Positions 1 to 5,717 are shown, counted from the stretch's first letter. The stretch: DNA of 5,932 bases from Deltaproteobacteria bacterium (GCA_019308705.1 JAFDHW010000163.1:1-5932), one strand, 5' to 3'. Notes: generated by a model not told the origin, from the sequence alone. Program-made: numbers and translations.

Positions 1-56
1 ACGAAAAATTCGATCTCGGGCAAAATTGCTCATGAATAATCCGGGTTATCCGTGTT

Positions 57-136
57 TCAGGCCGGCCGAAAGCGATGAAGCGCAAGGCGGAGGGCCCACA
101 GTGCAACGCCGCGGTTCGCCCTTGCGGCCGGCCTGA
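57..136. repeat. 80-nt imperfect inverted repeat (hairpin) at 3' end of thiolase operon
   Basis: TCAGGCCGGCC (57-67) is the exact reverse complement of GGCCGGCCTGA (126-136). Inside it, CGCAAGGCG (81-89) can pair with CGCCCTTGCG (117-126) with one bulged base, leaving a 13-nt asymmetric loop on one side. The dyad begins 2 nt after the stop codon of the last operon gene, so it would form the 3' end of that mRNA. No T-run follows on the minus strand (the sequence continues AAACACGG), so it is not a classic intrinsic terminator. It may instead be an mRNA-stabilising 3' structure or a copy of a dispersed REP-like repeat. The dyad is seen directly; the role is inferred. Confidence 0.6.
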
Positions 137-138
137 GC

Positions 139-600
139 CTACAGCATGCGGAAATACCGGATATCCCGGATGGTGGCTTTCATTTCGTCGGCGAACACGG
201 GTTCCACGCGGGCGCCGATCTTGAGGGGGCGCTCGTCGGAGAGCTCCACGAAGTGCTGGAACAGGGTGTCCGCGCCGTCGAAGCGGATGAACCCGTAGCC
301 GTAGGGCACGGGCCGCTGCACGCCGGTTTCCGGGTCGATGAACGCGTAGCGCACGATGGTGAAGGACCCGATCTCGCCTTGGGGACCCACCTCCACCCAC
401 TCCTTGTTCTCCTCGAAGCAGGCGTTGCACACCCTTCGTGGCGGCACGTAGACCTTGCCGCACTTTCCGCACTTGACGCCCACGATGCGGCGGTGTTCCT
501 TGAGTTCGTGGAAGAACTTGCTGCCGTAGAGGCCCACCGCGTAGTGAAACGGCTGGACCGCCTTGCCGGAGGATATTACCAGGTGGTCTTCTCTCGCCAT
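139..600 (-). CDS. Zn-ribbon/OB-fold (DUF35) protein, thiolase partner subunit (copy 2)
   Basis: A 153-residue cytoplasmic protein of the DUF35 type: a short N-terminal helical part, a rubredoxin-like zinc ribbon, then an OB-fold. Four cysteines in two CxxC knuckles (C44/C47 and C58/C61, around KCGKCGKVYVPPRRVCNAC) should bind one zinc. The OB-fold begins near VGPQGEIGSFT and includes the family-typical FIRFDGADT (about 104-112). Such proteins (BbsA, ChsH2 C-terminal domain, the archaeal thiolase/HMGCS linker) are not known as stand-alone enzymes; they pair with thiolase-fold enzymes and help bind the CoA thioester. This is the last gene of the operon, 55 nt after thiolase-2, its probable partner. 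The ATG start is supported by GGGAGGG 3-4 nt upstream. No signal peptide or membrane segment is seen. The family is secure; the partner assignment is inferred from gene order. Confidence 0.9.
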   Translation of the reverse strand: MAREDHLVISSGKAVQPFHYAVGLYGSKFFHELKEHRRIVGVKCGKCGKVYVPPRRVCNACFEENKEWVEVGPQGEIGSFTIVRYAFIDPETGVQRPVPYGYGFIRFDGADTLFQHFVELSDERPLKIGARVEPVFADEMKATIRDIRYFRML

Positions 601-655
601 GATCCCTCCCTTGGGGGCTTGTGCGTATCTGCTCGGCCGCCGGCCGCGGTTCTCC

Positions 656-1816
656 CTATTCGGGCTTCTGCTTGCTGTGGAGGATGAGGTCCGTCCAGAA
701 GCAGCCGCCGAATCCCGTGGAAAGGCCCAGGTTCACGTCCGGCACCTGGCGGGCGTCGGCCTTGCCCTGGATCTGCAGGGCCACCTCGGCGCAGCGGATG
801 AGCCCCGTGGCGCCGATGGGGTTGCAGGCGATGACGCCGCCCGACGGGTTGATGGGCAACTCGCCGCCCATGTCGGTGTTGCCGTCCCAGATGTATCGGG
901 AGCCCTTGCCCGGCTCGGCGACGCCCAGGGCCTCGATCCACAGGATGCCCGCAAAGGAGTAGGGCTGGTACAGCTCGATGACGTCCAGCTCCTTCCTGGG
1001 CTCCTTGATGCCGGTTTTTTCCCACAGCTCGGCCGAGGCGCAGCGCATGGAGTCGATGTTGCCCAGGTTGCAGTCGCCCACGTAGTTGTAGGTGTGGCGG
1101 TTGGCGCAGCCGATGATCCAGTCCGGCACCGGGCAGATCTTCTCGGCCACGTCCTCGCTGGCCATGATCACCGCGCAGGCCCCGTCGGTTCTGGGGCACA
1201 CGTCCAGAAGGTGGATGGGGTCCGACAGCATGGGGCTTGCCAGGACCTCCTCCACGGTGATCTCCTTGCGCAACTGGGCGTGGGGGTTGTTCACCGCGTG
1301 TCTGCGGTCGCGCACCGAGACCCGGGCCGCGTCCTTGTCCGTGATGCCGTACTTGTGCATGTACGCCTGGCCCTCGGCGGCGAGCCCGGCGATGGCCCCG
1401 GCGAACACCAGCCGGTCCCAGATGGGGTCAAAGGCCGTGGTGATGGCGCCGGTGGTGTCGGACTCGGAGTTTTTCTCCCACCCGATGATCAAGACCTTTT
1501 CGAACATGCCCGAGGCCACCATGTGGTACCCGCCGATGGCCAGCGTGCTGCCCGTGGTGCCGCCGGTGGTGAGCTTGATGATGGGCCGCATGAACCCGCC
1601 CGAGCCGTCCACGCTCCAGCAGTCCACGTAGTTGATGCCCTCGAAGTGGTCCATGTTGCCGATGACGATGCCGTCGATGTCGTCCATAGTCAGCTCGGCG
1701 TCTTTTAACGCCGCCGCCACGGCTTCGTTGATGAGCTCCTGGCCGTTGACGTCGGGACGGTGGCTCTTGTGAAAGGTCTGCCCCGTGCCCACGATGGCTA
1801 CCCGCTTGTTTCCCAT
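656..1816 (-). CDS. Thiolase-fold protein lacking the canonical Cys/His (thiolase-2)
   Basis: A 386-residue thiolase-superfamily protein, a typical length for SCP2-like/archaeal-type thiolases. The N-terminus (KRVAIVGTGQT) and LLDVCPRTDGACAVIM (about 203-218) are characteristic of the fold. At the nucleophilic loop the sequence reads TTGGTTGSTLA, placing Gly86 where a biosynthetic or degradative thiolase has Cys. The usual GHPxGATG motif is CNPIGATG (331-338), with Asn332 in place of His. The HDCF-type motif is ELYQPYSF (281-288), without Cys. Residues around NPSGG (323-327) are preserved. The protein is thus a divergent thiolase homologue that must use other residues, act as a retro-aldolase-like enzyme as Cys-less Ltp2-type members do, or serve as a non-catalytic partner. 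The ATG is preceded by GGGAGG at 4 nt. It sits between thiolase-1 (46-nt gap) and a DUF35 gene (55-nt gap). Substrate unknown. Confidence 0.88.
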   Translation of the reverse strand: MGNKRVAIVGTGQTFHKSHRPDVNGQELINEAVAAALKDAELTMDDIDGIVIGNMDHFEGINYVDCWSVDGSGGFMRPIIKLTTGGTTGSTLAIGGYHMVASGMFEKVLIIGWEKNSESDTTGAITTAFDPIWDRLVFAGAIAGLAAEGQAYMHKYGITDKDAARVSVRDRRHAVNNPHAQLRKEITVEEVLASPMLSDPIHLLDVCPRTDGACAVIMASEDVAEKICPVPDWIIGCANRHTYNYVGDCNLGNIDSMRCASAELWEKTGIKEPRKELDVIELYQPYSFAGILWIEALGVAEPGKGSRYIWDGNTDMGGELPINPSGGVIACNPIGATGLIRCAEVALQIQGKADARQVPDVNLGLSTGFGGCFWTDLILHSKQKPE

Positions 1817-1862
1817 TCTTCCTCCCTTTGCCGGGTCCTCTCGGGTCCGGGCCCTTTCCGGG

Positions 1863-3002
1863 TTATTCGCTGGAGAGCACCCACACGCAATGGGACTGCC
1901 CGGCCACGCCGTTCACCCCCTGGACCACGGCCGTCCTGGCGCCTTCCACCTGGTTGTCCGCCTCGCCCCGCAGCTGGCGGACCGCCTCGGCCATGAGGTA
2001 CAGGCCCGCGGCGATGACCGGGTGCCCGGAAAGCAGGCCCCCCGCGGTGTTCACCGGAAGAGCGCCGGAAACGTCGAAGTCGCCCGCGGCCAAATGGTCC
2101 TTGGCCTTGCCGTAGTCCGCCAGGCCCAGGCCCTCCAGCCACATGAGCTCCTGGTAGGAAAACGCGTCGTACACCTGGGCCACGTCGATGTCCTTTCCGG
2201 GGTCGGAAATCCCCGCCATGGCGTAGGCTTTTTGGGCGGCCTTTTCCAAAGAGGGGGACTTCGCCAGGTCGCGGTCGCCCAGGAAATACGCGTCGGAGCA
2301 GAAGGACACGCCCTTCAACCAGACGGGCTTCTTGGCGAGTTTTTTGGCCGTGGCCTCGTCCGCGAGGATGAGCGCGCAGGCCCCGTCGGAAACCGGCGAG
2401 CAGTCCAGCTTGTGCAGGGGGTCCGCGATCATCTCCGAGTCCAGGACGTCCTGGACGGAAATATCCATGGGAAGCTGGGCCAGGGGGTTGTTCATGGCGT
2501 TCTTGTGGTTCTTCACGCTCACCCGGGCGAAATCCTCGGCGGTGGCGCCGGTGGCCTCCATGTAGGCCCGGGCCTGCATGGCGCAGCCGGTTACCATGTC
2601 CACGCCCAGGCTCCGCTCGTAGATGGGGTCGAACACCGCGTTGGTGATGAGCGAGGAGACGGATTCCGAGCCCTTGGAGTGGCCCGTCACCAGGGTGGAC
2701 GGGTACGCCCCGGACAAAATCCGGGTCATGCCGTAGAACGCGCCGAAGGTGCCGTCGCCCTCGGTGCAGGAGGCGTTCTTCTCCCGCACGCCCTGGGCGT
2801 CGCCCACGGCCATGCAGGAGATGGTCCTGCCGTCCCAAAAGTCGTTGGACGCGGTTATGACGTTGCCCACGTCCTTGATGTCCATTCCACAGTCGTCAAG
2901 GGCCTTTCGGGTCGCCTCGAACACCATGTCCTCGAAGCGCTCGGACACCTTGTTGGCCTCGATCTTCGTCATTCCGACGCCGACGATGGCGACTTTTTCC
3001 AT
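1863..3002 (-). CDS. Thiolase-family acyl-CoA acyltransferase with conserved Cys and His (thiolase-1)
   Basis: A 379-residue thiolase-superfamily protein starting MEKVAIVGVGMTK. The reading frame stays open upstream into the preceding DUF35 gene, but this ATG has GGAG at 6 nt spacing and matches the usual thiolase N-terminus, so the longer start was not used. By eye, ASCTEGDGTF (77-86) aligns with the nucleophile loop, giving Cys79 at the acyl-enzyme position. GGLLSGHPVIAAG (321-333) keeps the GHP His327. The SCP2-type HDCF motif is VYDAF (277-281), without Cys, and the C-terminal CxG motif reads GVNGVAG, so the second catalytic Cys is not obvious. LDCSPVSDGACALIL (199-213) is a family signature shared with thiolase-2. 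Known relatives cleave or form beta-ketoacyl-CoA with CoA/acetyl-CoA. It lies 32 nt after a DUF35 gene, its likely partner subunit. Substrate unknown. Confidence 0.9.
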   Translation of the reverse strand: MEKVAIVGVGMTKIEANKVSERFEDMVFEATRKALDDCGMDIKDVGNVITASNDFWDGRTISCMAVGDAQGVREKNASCTEGDGTFGAFYGMTRILSGAYPSTLVTGHSKGSESVSSLITNAVFDPIYERSLGVDMVTGCAMQARAYMEATGATAEDFARVSVKNHKNAMNNPLAQLPMDISVQDVLDSEMIADPLHKLDCSPVSDGACALILADEATAKKLAKKPVWLKGVSFCSDAYFLGDRDLAKSPSLEKAAQKAYAMAGISDPGKDIDVAQVYDAFSYQELMWLEGLGLADYGKAKDHLAAGDFDVSGALPVNTAGGLLSGHPVIAAGLYLMAEAVRQLRGEADNQVEGARTAVVQGVNGVAGQSHCVWVLSSE

Positions 3003-3034
3003 CTTGTTCTCCGCTCGTTGTCCCGGTGGTTTGG

Positions 3035-3496
3035 CTAGTCGGGGATGAAGCACTCGATGTCCCGGATGTGGCCCTTTCGTTCTTCGGCGAACCGGGGTTT
3101 GACCCGCATGCCCGTGGAAACCTTGTCCGGATCCACGCCGCCGATCTTGTGGAGCATGGCCGTGTCCGCGCCGTCGAGCCGGATGAGGGCGAACACCACG
3201 GGCACGTCCTCGGGGATGGCTTCCCGCTTCTTGCGGGCCACGGTGTACGTGACCACCGTGCCGCCGGGACCCACCTTTTCCCAAGAGGTCTGTTGCCCGA
3301 AGCACCTAGGGCAGCTCTTGCGGGGAGGAACGAACACCTTGCCGCATTCCGGGCACCTGGTGCCCCACAGCTCGCCCTTGTCCCGGATGGCCTCCAGAAA
3401 CCGGGTGGCCGTGTCCCCGGCCCACCAGTAATACGGTACGCCGATCTTGGACTCGTACACCAGCGGTTCGACGTTGTTTAAGTCCTGGTCGATCAT
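3035..3496 (-). CDS. Zn-ribbon/OB-fold (DUF35) protein, thiolase partner subunit (copy 1)
   Basis: The first gene of the minus-strand operon encodes a 153-residue DUF35 protein. An N-terminal helical segment containing VPYYWWAG (20-27) is followed by a zinc ribbon with C48/C51 and C62/C65 (RCPECGKVFVPPRKSCPRC), then an OB-fold with VGPGGTVVTYT (75-85) and ALIRLDGADTAM (103-114). It ends in the family-typical GHIRDIECF. Proteins of this kind hold zinc structurally and complete the CoA-binding site of a partner thiolase-fold enzyme. The downstream neighbour at 32 nt is thiolase-1. The ATG is supported by AGAGG about 8 nt upstream. It has the same length as, and clear similarity to, the DUF35 gene at the other end of the operon, but many differences, so the copies are old paralogues rather than a recent duplication. 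Transcription probably starts in the divergent region upstream. Confidence 0.9.
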   Translation of the reverse strand: MIDQDLNNVEPLVYESKIGVPYYWWAGDTATRFLEAIRDKGELWGTRCPECGKVFVPPRKSCPRCFGQQTSWEKVGPGGTVVTYTVARKKREAIPEDVPVVFALIRLDGADTAMLHKIGGVDPDKVSTGMRVKPRFAEERKGHIRDIECFIPD

Positions 3497-3599
3497 ACGC
3501 TCGTCCTCTCTTTATCCGGTCGCCAAAAGCTCCGTGCCGCCACGGCCCGCGTTTACGGGAACGTCTTCCTGTGCTAAGGCCATGGCGTGGGGAAAACGG

Positions 3600-3622
3600 C
3601 GCGGGCCGGCTCTCCGGCCGCG
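3600..3622. other. GC-rich hairpin with flanking T/A runs in predicted leader
   Basis: GGCCGG (3604-3609) and CCGGCC (3614-3619) form a 6-bp stem around a CTCT tetraloop. The stem extends by CGC/GCG (3600-3602 with 3620-3622) past one bulged G at 3603. Six T residues lie at 3629-3634 on the plus strand, and AAAA at 3593-3596 reads as TTTT on the minus strand. On the minus strand the hairpin falls just downstream of the predicted start of the thiolase operon and 104 nt before its first codon, so it could act as an attenuator or leader structure. The spacing to either T-run is longer than in a textbook terminator. Role inferred. Confidence 0.4.
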
Positions 3623-3634
3623 TAACGGTTTTTT

Positions 3635-3663
3635 ATCAAATCATTTCCCCAAAAACCGGTCAA
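3635..3663 (-). promoter_or_regulatory. Putative sigma70-type promoter of the thiolase/DUF35 operon
   Basis: On the minus strand, TTGACC (3658-3663; five of six matches to the -35 consensus) is separated by exactly 17 nt from TTTGAT (3635-3640; four of six matches to the -10 consensus). A TGA just before the -10 resembles an extended -10 element. Initiation would fall near 3628, giving a leader of roughly 130 nt before the first DUF35 start codon. Found by eye only. Confidence 0.45.
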
Positions 3664-3669
3664 GAATAA

Positions 3670-3686
3670 ATTGAACCCGGTTCAAT
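3670..3686. promoter_or_regulatory. 17-bp palindromic operator between divergent genes
   Basis: ATTGAACC-C-GGTTCAAT is a perfect 8+8 inverted repeat around a single central base. It lies 6 bp upstream of the predicted -35 of the minus-strand operon, 3 bp before a -10-like box facing the plus-strand radical SAM gene, and 42 nt before that gene's start codon. Size and symmetry fit a dimeric repressor site such as those of TetR-type acyl-CoA-responsive regulators; an XRE-type dimer is also possible. The palindrome is directly visible; the binding protein is unknown. Confidence 0.55.
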
Positions 3687-3689
3687 GCC

Positions 3690-3695
3690 TAGAAT
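3690..3695 (+). promoter_or_regulatory. -10-like box for the KamA-family gene
   Basis: TAGAAT matches the -10 consensus at five of six positions and would place the transcript start about 25-30 nt before the GTG start codon at 3729. No good -35 lies at the proper distance: TTGAAC at 3671 is only 13 nt away. The promoter may therefore be activator-dependent or weak. The operator-like palindrome overlaps the expected spacer region. Confidence 0.3.
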
Positions 3696-3728
3696 CAGAT
3701 TCAACTTCTGAACCCAAAAAGGCTGGCC

Positions 3729-4832
3729 GTGGCGATCCTTTCCCCTCCAAGCCGACCCCCTTCCCGGAACGGAGCCTATCTTGCGCTTTCAGAATCCGTT
3801 TCCGACCCCCGCGCCCTGGCCCGGCGGTTCGGCGCGGACCCGGACGGCGCGGCCGCCGCGGCCCAAAGCCACCCCGCCCTGGTGAACCCTTATTTCCTCT
3901 CCCTGATCCGGCGCGCGGACGACCCCTTGGGACGGCAGGTGATCCCGCATCCCGCGGAGATCTTGGACCCGGGCCACCCGGACCCCCTTTGCGAAGAACG
4001 CCTGTGCCCGGCGCCGGGGCTCATCCGGCGCTACCCGGACCGGGCGCTTTGGGTGGCGTCCTCCGCGTGCTTCGTGCGGTGCCGCTACTGCATGCGCAAG
4101 CGGCTTTCCCCGGAATCCGCCGTGGCCGGGGACCAGGCCCTGGAAGCCATACGGCGGGACGCGGCCGTCCGGGAGGTGATCTTGTCCGGCGGCGATCCCC
4201 TGACCCTTTCCGACGAGAAGCTGGAGGACCTTCTGGCCCGGCTGCGGGAGATCCCCCACGTGCGCGTGCTGCGCGTCCACACCCGCGCGCCCGGGGCCTG
4301 GCCTTTCCGCATAACCCCGGAGCTCGCGCGGTTGCTGGCCTCGTTTTCCCCCCTGTACGTAAACGTGCAGTTCAACCATCCCGCGGAGCTGACCACCCAG
4401 GCGACCAAGGCCCTTGCAACCCTGGCGGACGCGGGCATCCCCCTGGGCTCCCAGACCGTGCTCCTGGCCGGGGTGAACGACCGGACCGGCACCCTGGCCG
4501 AACTTTTCCAGGGGCTCCTGGAGCTGCGGGTCAAGCCCTACTACCTGCACCACCTGGACCGGGTGCCCGGGACCGCGCACTTCGCCGTGCCCCTTTCCCG
4601 CGGGCTTCGCATCATGGACCGGCTGCGGGGCCGGATTTCCGGCATGGCCCTGCCCCGGTACGTGGTGGACCTGCCCGGCGGCAGGGGCAAGGTGCCGGTC
4701 ACCCCGCAGTACCTGATCCGGGTGGAGCCGGACGCATGGGTTTTCCGCGGCCCTTCCGGCAGGGCGGTGCGGGTCTCCCAACCCCGCCAACCCGGCGCGC
4801 CGGACTTTACGCCTTGCGGAAAACTGTGCTAA
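3729..4832 (+). CDS. kamA: KamA-family radical SAM/PLP aminomutase (lysine 2,3-aminomutase-like)
   Basis: A 367-residue cytoplasmic enzyme. Residues 114-121 (CFVRCRYC) form the CxxxCxxC motif that binds the [4Fe-4S] cluster for SAM cleavage. SGGDPL (153-158) is the family's SAM-binding GGD motif. YVVDLPGGRGK (311-321) carries the PLP-binding lysine K321. Asp277 (HHLDRVPGTAHF) and Asp314 align by eye with the two aspartates, Asp293 and Asp330, that hold the substrate side-chain amino group in clostridial lysine 2,3-aminomutase. E. coli EpmB, which modifies EF-P lysine, lacks the second one as far as I recall. Conversion of L-lysine to beta-lysine is thus plausible, but no acetyltransferase (AblB) or EF-P gene lies in the window. 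The GTG start is the only reasonable one and has AAAAAGG 6 nt upstream. The C-terminus is shorter than in clostridial enzymes and lacks their CxCxxC zinc cysteines. It is transcribed divergently from the thiolase operon. Confidence 0.87.
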   Translation: MAILSPPSRPPSRNGAYLALSESVSDPRALARRFGADPDGAAAAAQSHPALVNPYFLSLIRRADDPLGRQVIPHPAEILDPGHPDPLCEERLCPAPGLIRRYPDRALWVASSACFVRCRYCMRKRLSPESAVAGDQALEAIRRDAAVREVILSGGDPLTLSDEKLEDLLARLREIPHVRVLRVHTRAPGAWPFRITPELARLLASFSPLYVNVQFNHPAELTTQATKALATLADAGIPLGSQTVLLAGVNDRTGTLAELFQGLLELRVKPYYLHHLDRVPGTAHFAVPLSRGLRIMDRLRGRISGMALPRYVVDLPGGRGKVPVTPQYLIRVEPDAWVFRGPSGRAVRVSQPRQPGAPDFTPCGKLC

Positions 4833-4852
4833 CAAATCCCGGAAGCCTTTTG

Positions 4853-4869
4853 GGGCGGAAGTTTCGCCC
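4853..4869 (+). other. Short hairpin between aminomutase and regulator genes
   Basis: GGGCG (4853-4857) pairs with CGCCC (4865-4869) around a 7-nt loop that could pair partly. It lies 20 nt after the stop of the radical SAM gene and 38 nt before the regulator start, with no T-run after it. It may mark an mRNA processing point or be chance in GC-rich DNA. The rest of the 75-nt gap shows only the regulator's ribosome-binding site. Confidence 0.2.
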
Positions 4870-4907
4870 GGACCATGCCTGGCGCTCGCGCGCACGGGAG
4901 AGACCAC

Positions 4908-5558
4908 ATGACCATGACCGACGACCAAAAAAAGGGGACAAGCGCCAGCCTGGATTATTTCGACACCCTGACCGGCGACATTTCCGGCGGCATCGAAACC
5001 CCGGGCCCTTCCGAGGACGTGGGGGAGCGCATCGCCGCCATTCGCAAGGAACGGGGCCTTTCCCTGGAAAAGCTTTCCGAGATGACCGGCTTTTCCGTGG
5101 ACACCCTTTCCGCCATCGAGAACAACACCATCCAGCCCCAGCTGGGCACCATCATGCGCCTGTCCAAGGCCCTGGACAGCGCCTTGACCCGCCTCATCTC
5201 CGGCCAGGGCACCAAGTCCTACGAGATCACCCGCCGCGGCGAGAGAAAGCCCATCTCCCGGTCCACGTCCGGCAAGGGCCAGAAGAAGCTCTACTCCTAC
5301 CAGGGCCTTGCCGCGGACGTGCACGGCAGGAACATGGAGCCCCTGCTGGTGGAGCTGGAGCCCGAGGAGGTGCCCGAAGTCTCGGTGCACGAGGGCGAAG
5401 AATTCATCTTCGTGCTCAGCGGCACGGCGCTTCTGCGCATCGGCGAAGAAAGCTTCGACCTGGAGCCCGGCGATTCGGCGTACTACCTTTCCACCACCCC
5501 CCACGCCATCTGCGGCAAAGACGGGAAGGCCACCATTTTGGCTGTTTTGTATGAGTAA
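4908..5558 (+). CDS. XRE-family transcriptional regulator with C-terminal cupin sensor domain
   Basis: A 216-residue protein with two domains. After a variable, polar N-terminus, a Cro/CI-type helix-turn-helix occupies about 38-99: VGERIAAIRKERG, then LEKLSEMTGFS (scaffold and recognition helices), and IENNTIQPQLGTI. A linker rich in Lys/Arg/Ser (about 105-128) leads to a cupin barrel (about 143-213). The barrel contains VHEGEEFIFVLSG (160-172; His161 and Glu165 as possible ligands), EPGDSAYY (186-193) and His199. This architecture is that of small-molecule-responsive regulators such as the PuuR type; the cupin probably binds a metabolite. The ATG at 4908 was chosen because GGGAG lies 7 nt upstream; an in-frame ATG at 4875 lacks such a site and adds an atypical extension. 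It is 75 nt downstream of the aminomutase gene, possibly co-transcribed. A role controlling the divergent operator is inference. Confidence 0.9.
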   Translation: MTMTDDQKKGTSASLDYFDTLTGDISGGIETPGPSEDVGERIAAIRKERGLSLEKLSEMTGFSVDTLSAIENNTIQPQLGTIMRLSKALDSALTRLISGQGTKSYEITRRGERKPISRSTSGKGQKKLYSYQGLAADVHGRNMEPLLVELEPEEVPEVSVHEGEEFIFVLSGTALLRIGEESFDLEPGDSAYYLSTTPHAICGKDGKATILAVLYE

Positions 5559-5562
5559 GGAA

Positions 5563-5606
5563 TCGAGGGAGCCTTTTTGGTTGAAACAAGGAAAAGGTTC
5601 CCTCGA
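5563..5606. terminator. Long stem-loop after the XRE-cupin gene
   Basis: The arms TCGAGGGAGCCTTTT (5563-5577) and AAAAGGTTCCCTCGA (5592-5606) pair over 15 bp with one G-U wobble. The 14-nt loop can add a small TTG/CAA helix. It begins 4 nt after the regulator's stop codon and is the right size to end or protect that transcript. A T-run is absent after it on the plus strand (ACCCCCC follows), so Rho-independent termination by the classic mechanism is uncertain. The A/T at the stem base next to the loop is unusual in this GC-rich DNA. Confidence 0.5.
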
Positions 5607-5717
5607 ACCCCCCGGAAAAACCGGTTTGGCCCGAAAAACTGTCGAGCCGTCAGGCCCGTCATCGCATCTTCACCCAGCCCCGACAACGACCCGGCCCCAC
5701 CCTTTCGGGAGGCATCC

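Noticed and set aside
2..136. Open plus-strand frame at the left edge ending in TGA at 134-136
   Set aside because: It is short, has no recognisable similarity and runs through the inverted repeat. A gene tail entering from outside cannot be excluded but is not supported.
563..1708. Long plus-strand open frame (381 codons) opposite thiolase-2
   Set aside because: It is antisense to a clear thiolase gene. Its translation is rich in Val/Asp/His/Gly low-complexity sequence typical of GC-rich shadow frames and shows no recognisable domain.
1832..1848. Direct repeat CGGGTCC (1832-1838 and 1842-1848) between the thiolase genes
   Set aside because: It is only 7 nt in GC-rich DNA, with no associated structure.
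1785..3038. Long plus-strand open frame (417 codons) opposite thiolase-1
   Set aside because: It is a mirror of the high-GC third positions of the real minus-strand gene. It has no motifs and overlaps the whole thiolase gene.
3003..3305. N-terminal extension of thiolase-1 to an upstream start at 3305
   Set aside because: The extension overlaps the DUF35 gene in another frame and is Arg/Gly-rich noise. The ATG at 3002 has a proper Shine-Dalgarno and gives the standard thiolase N-terminus.
3789..5504. 571-codon minus-strand frame opposite the aminomutase and regulator genes
   Set aside because: It is antisense to two genes with intact catalytic and DNA-binding motifs. Its composition is that of a shadow frame.
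3671..5554. 627-codon plus-strand frame spanning the aminomutase and regulator genes
   Set aside because: It is Pro/Arg/Gly-rich, out of frame with two well-supported genes, and its start lies inside the operator palindrome.
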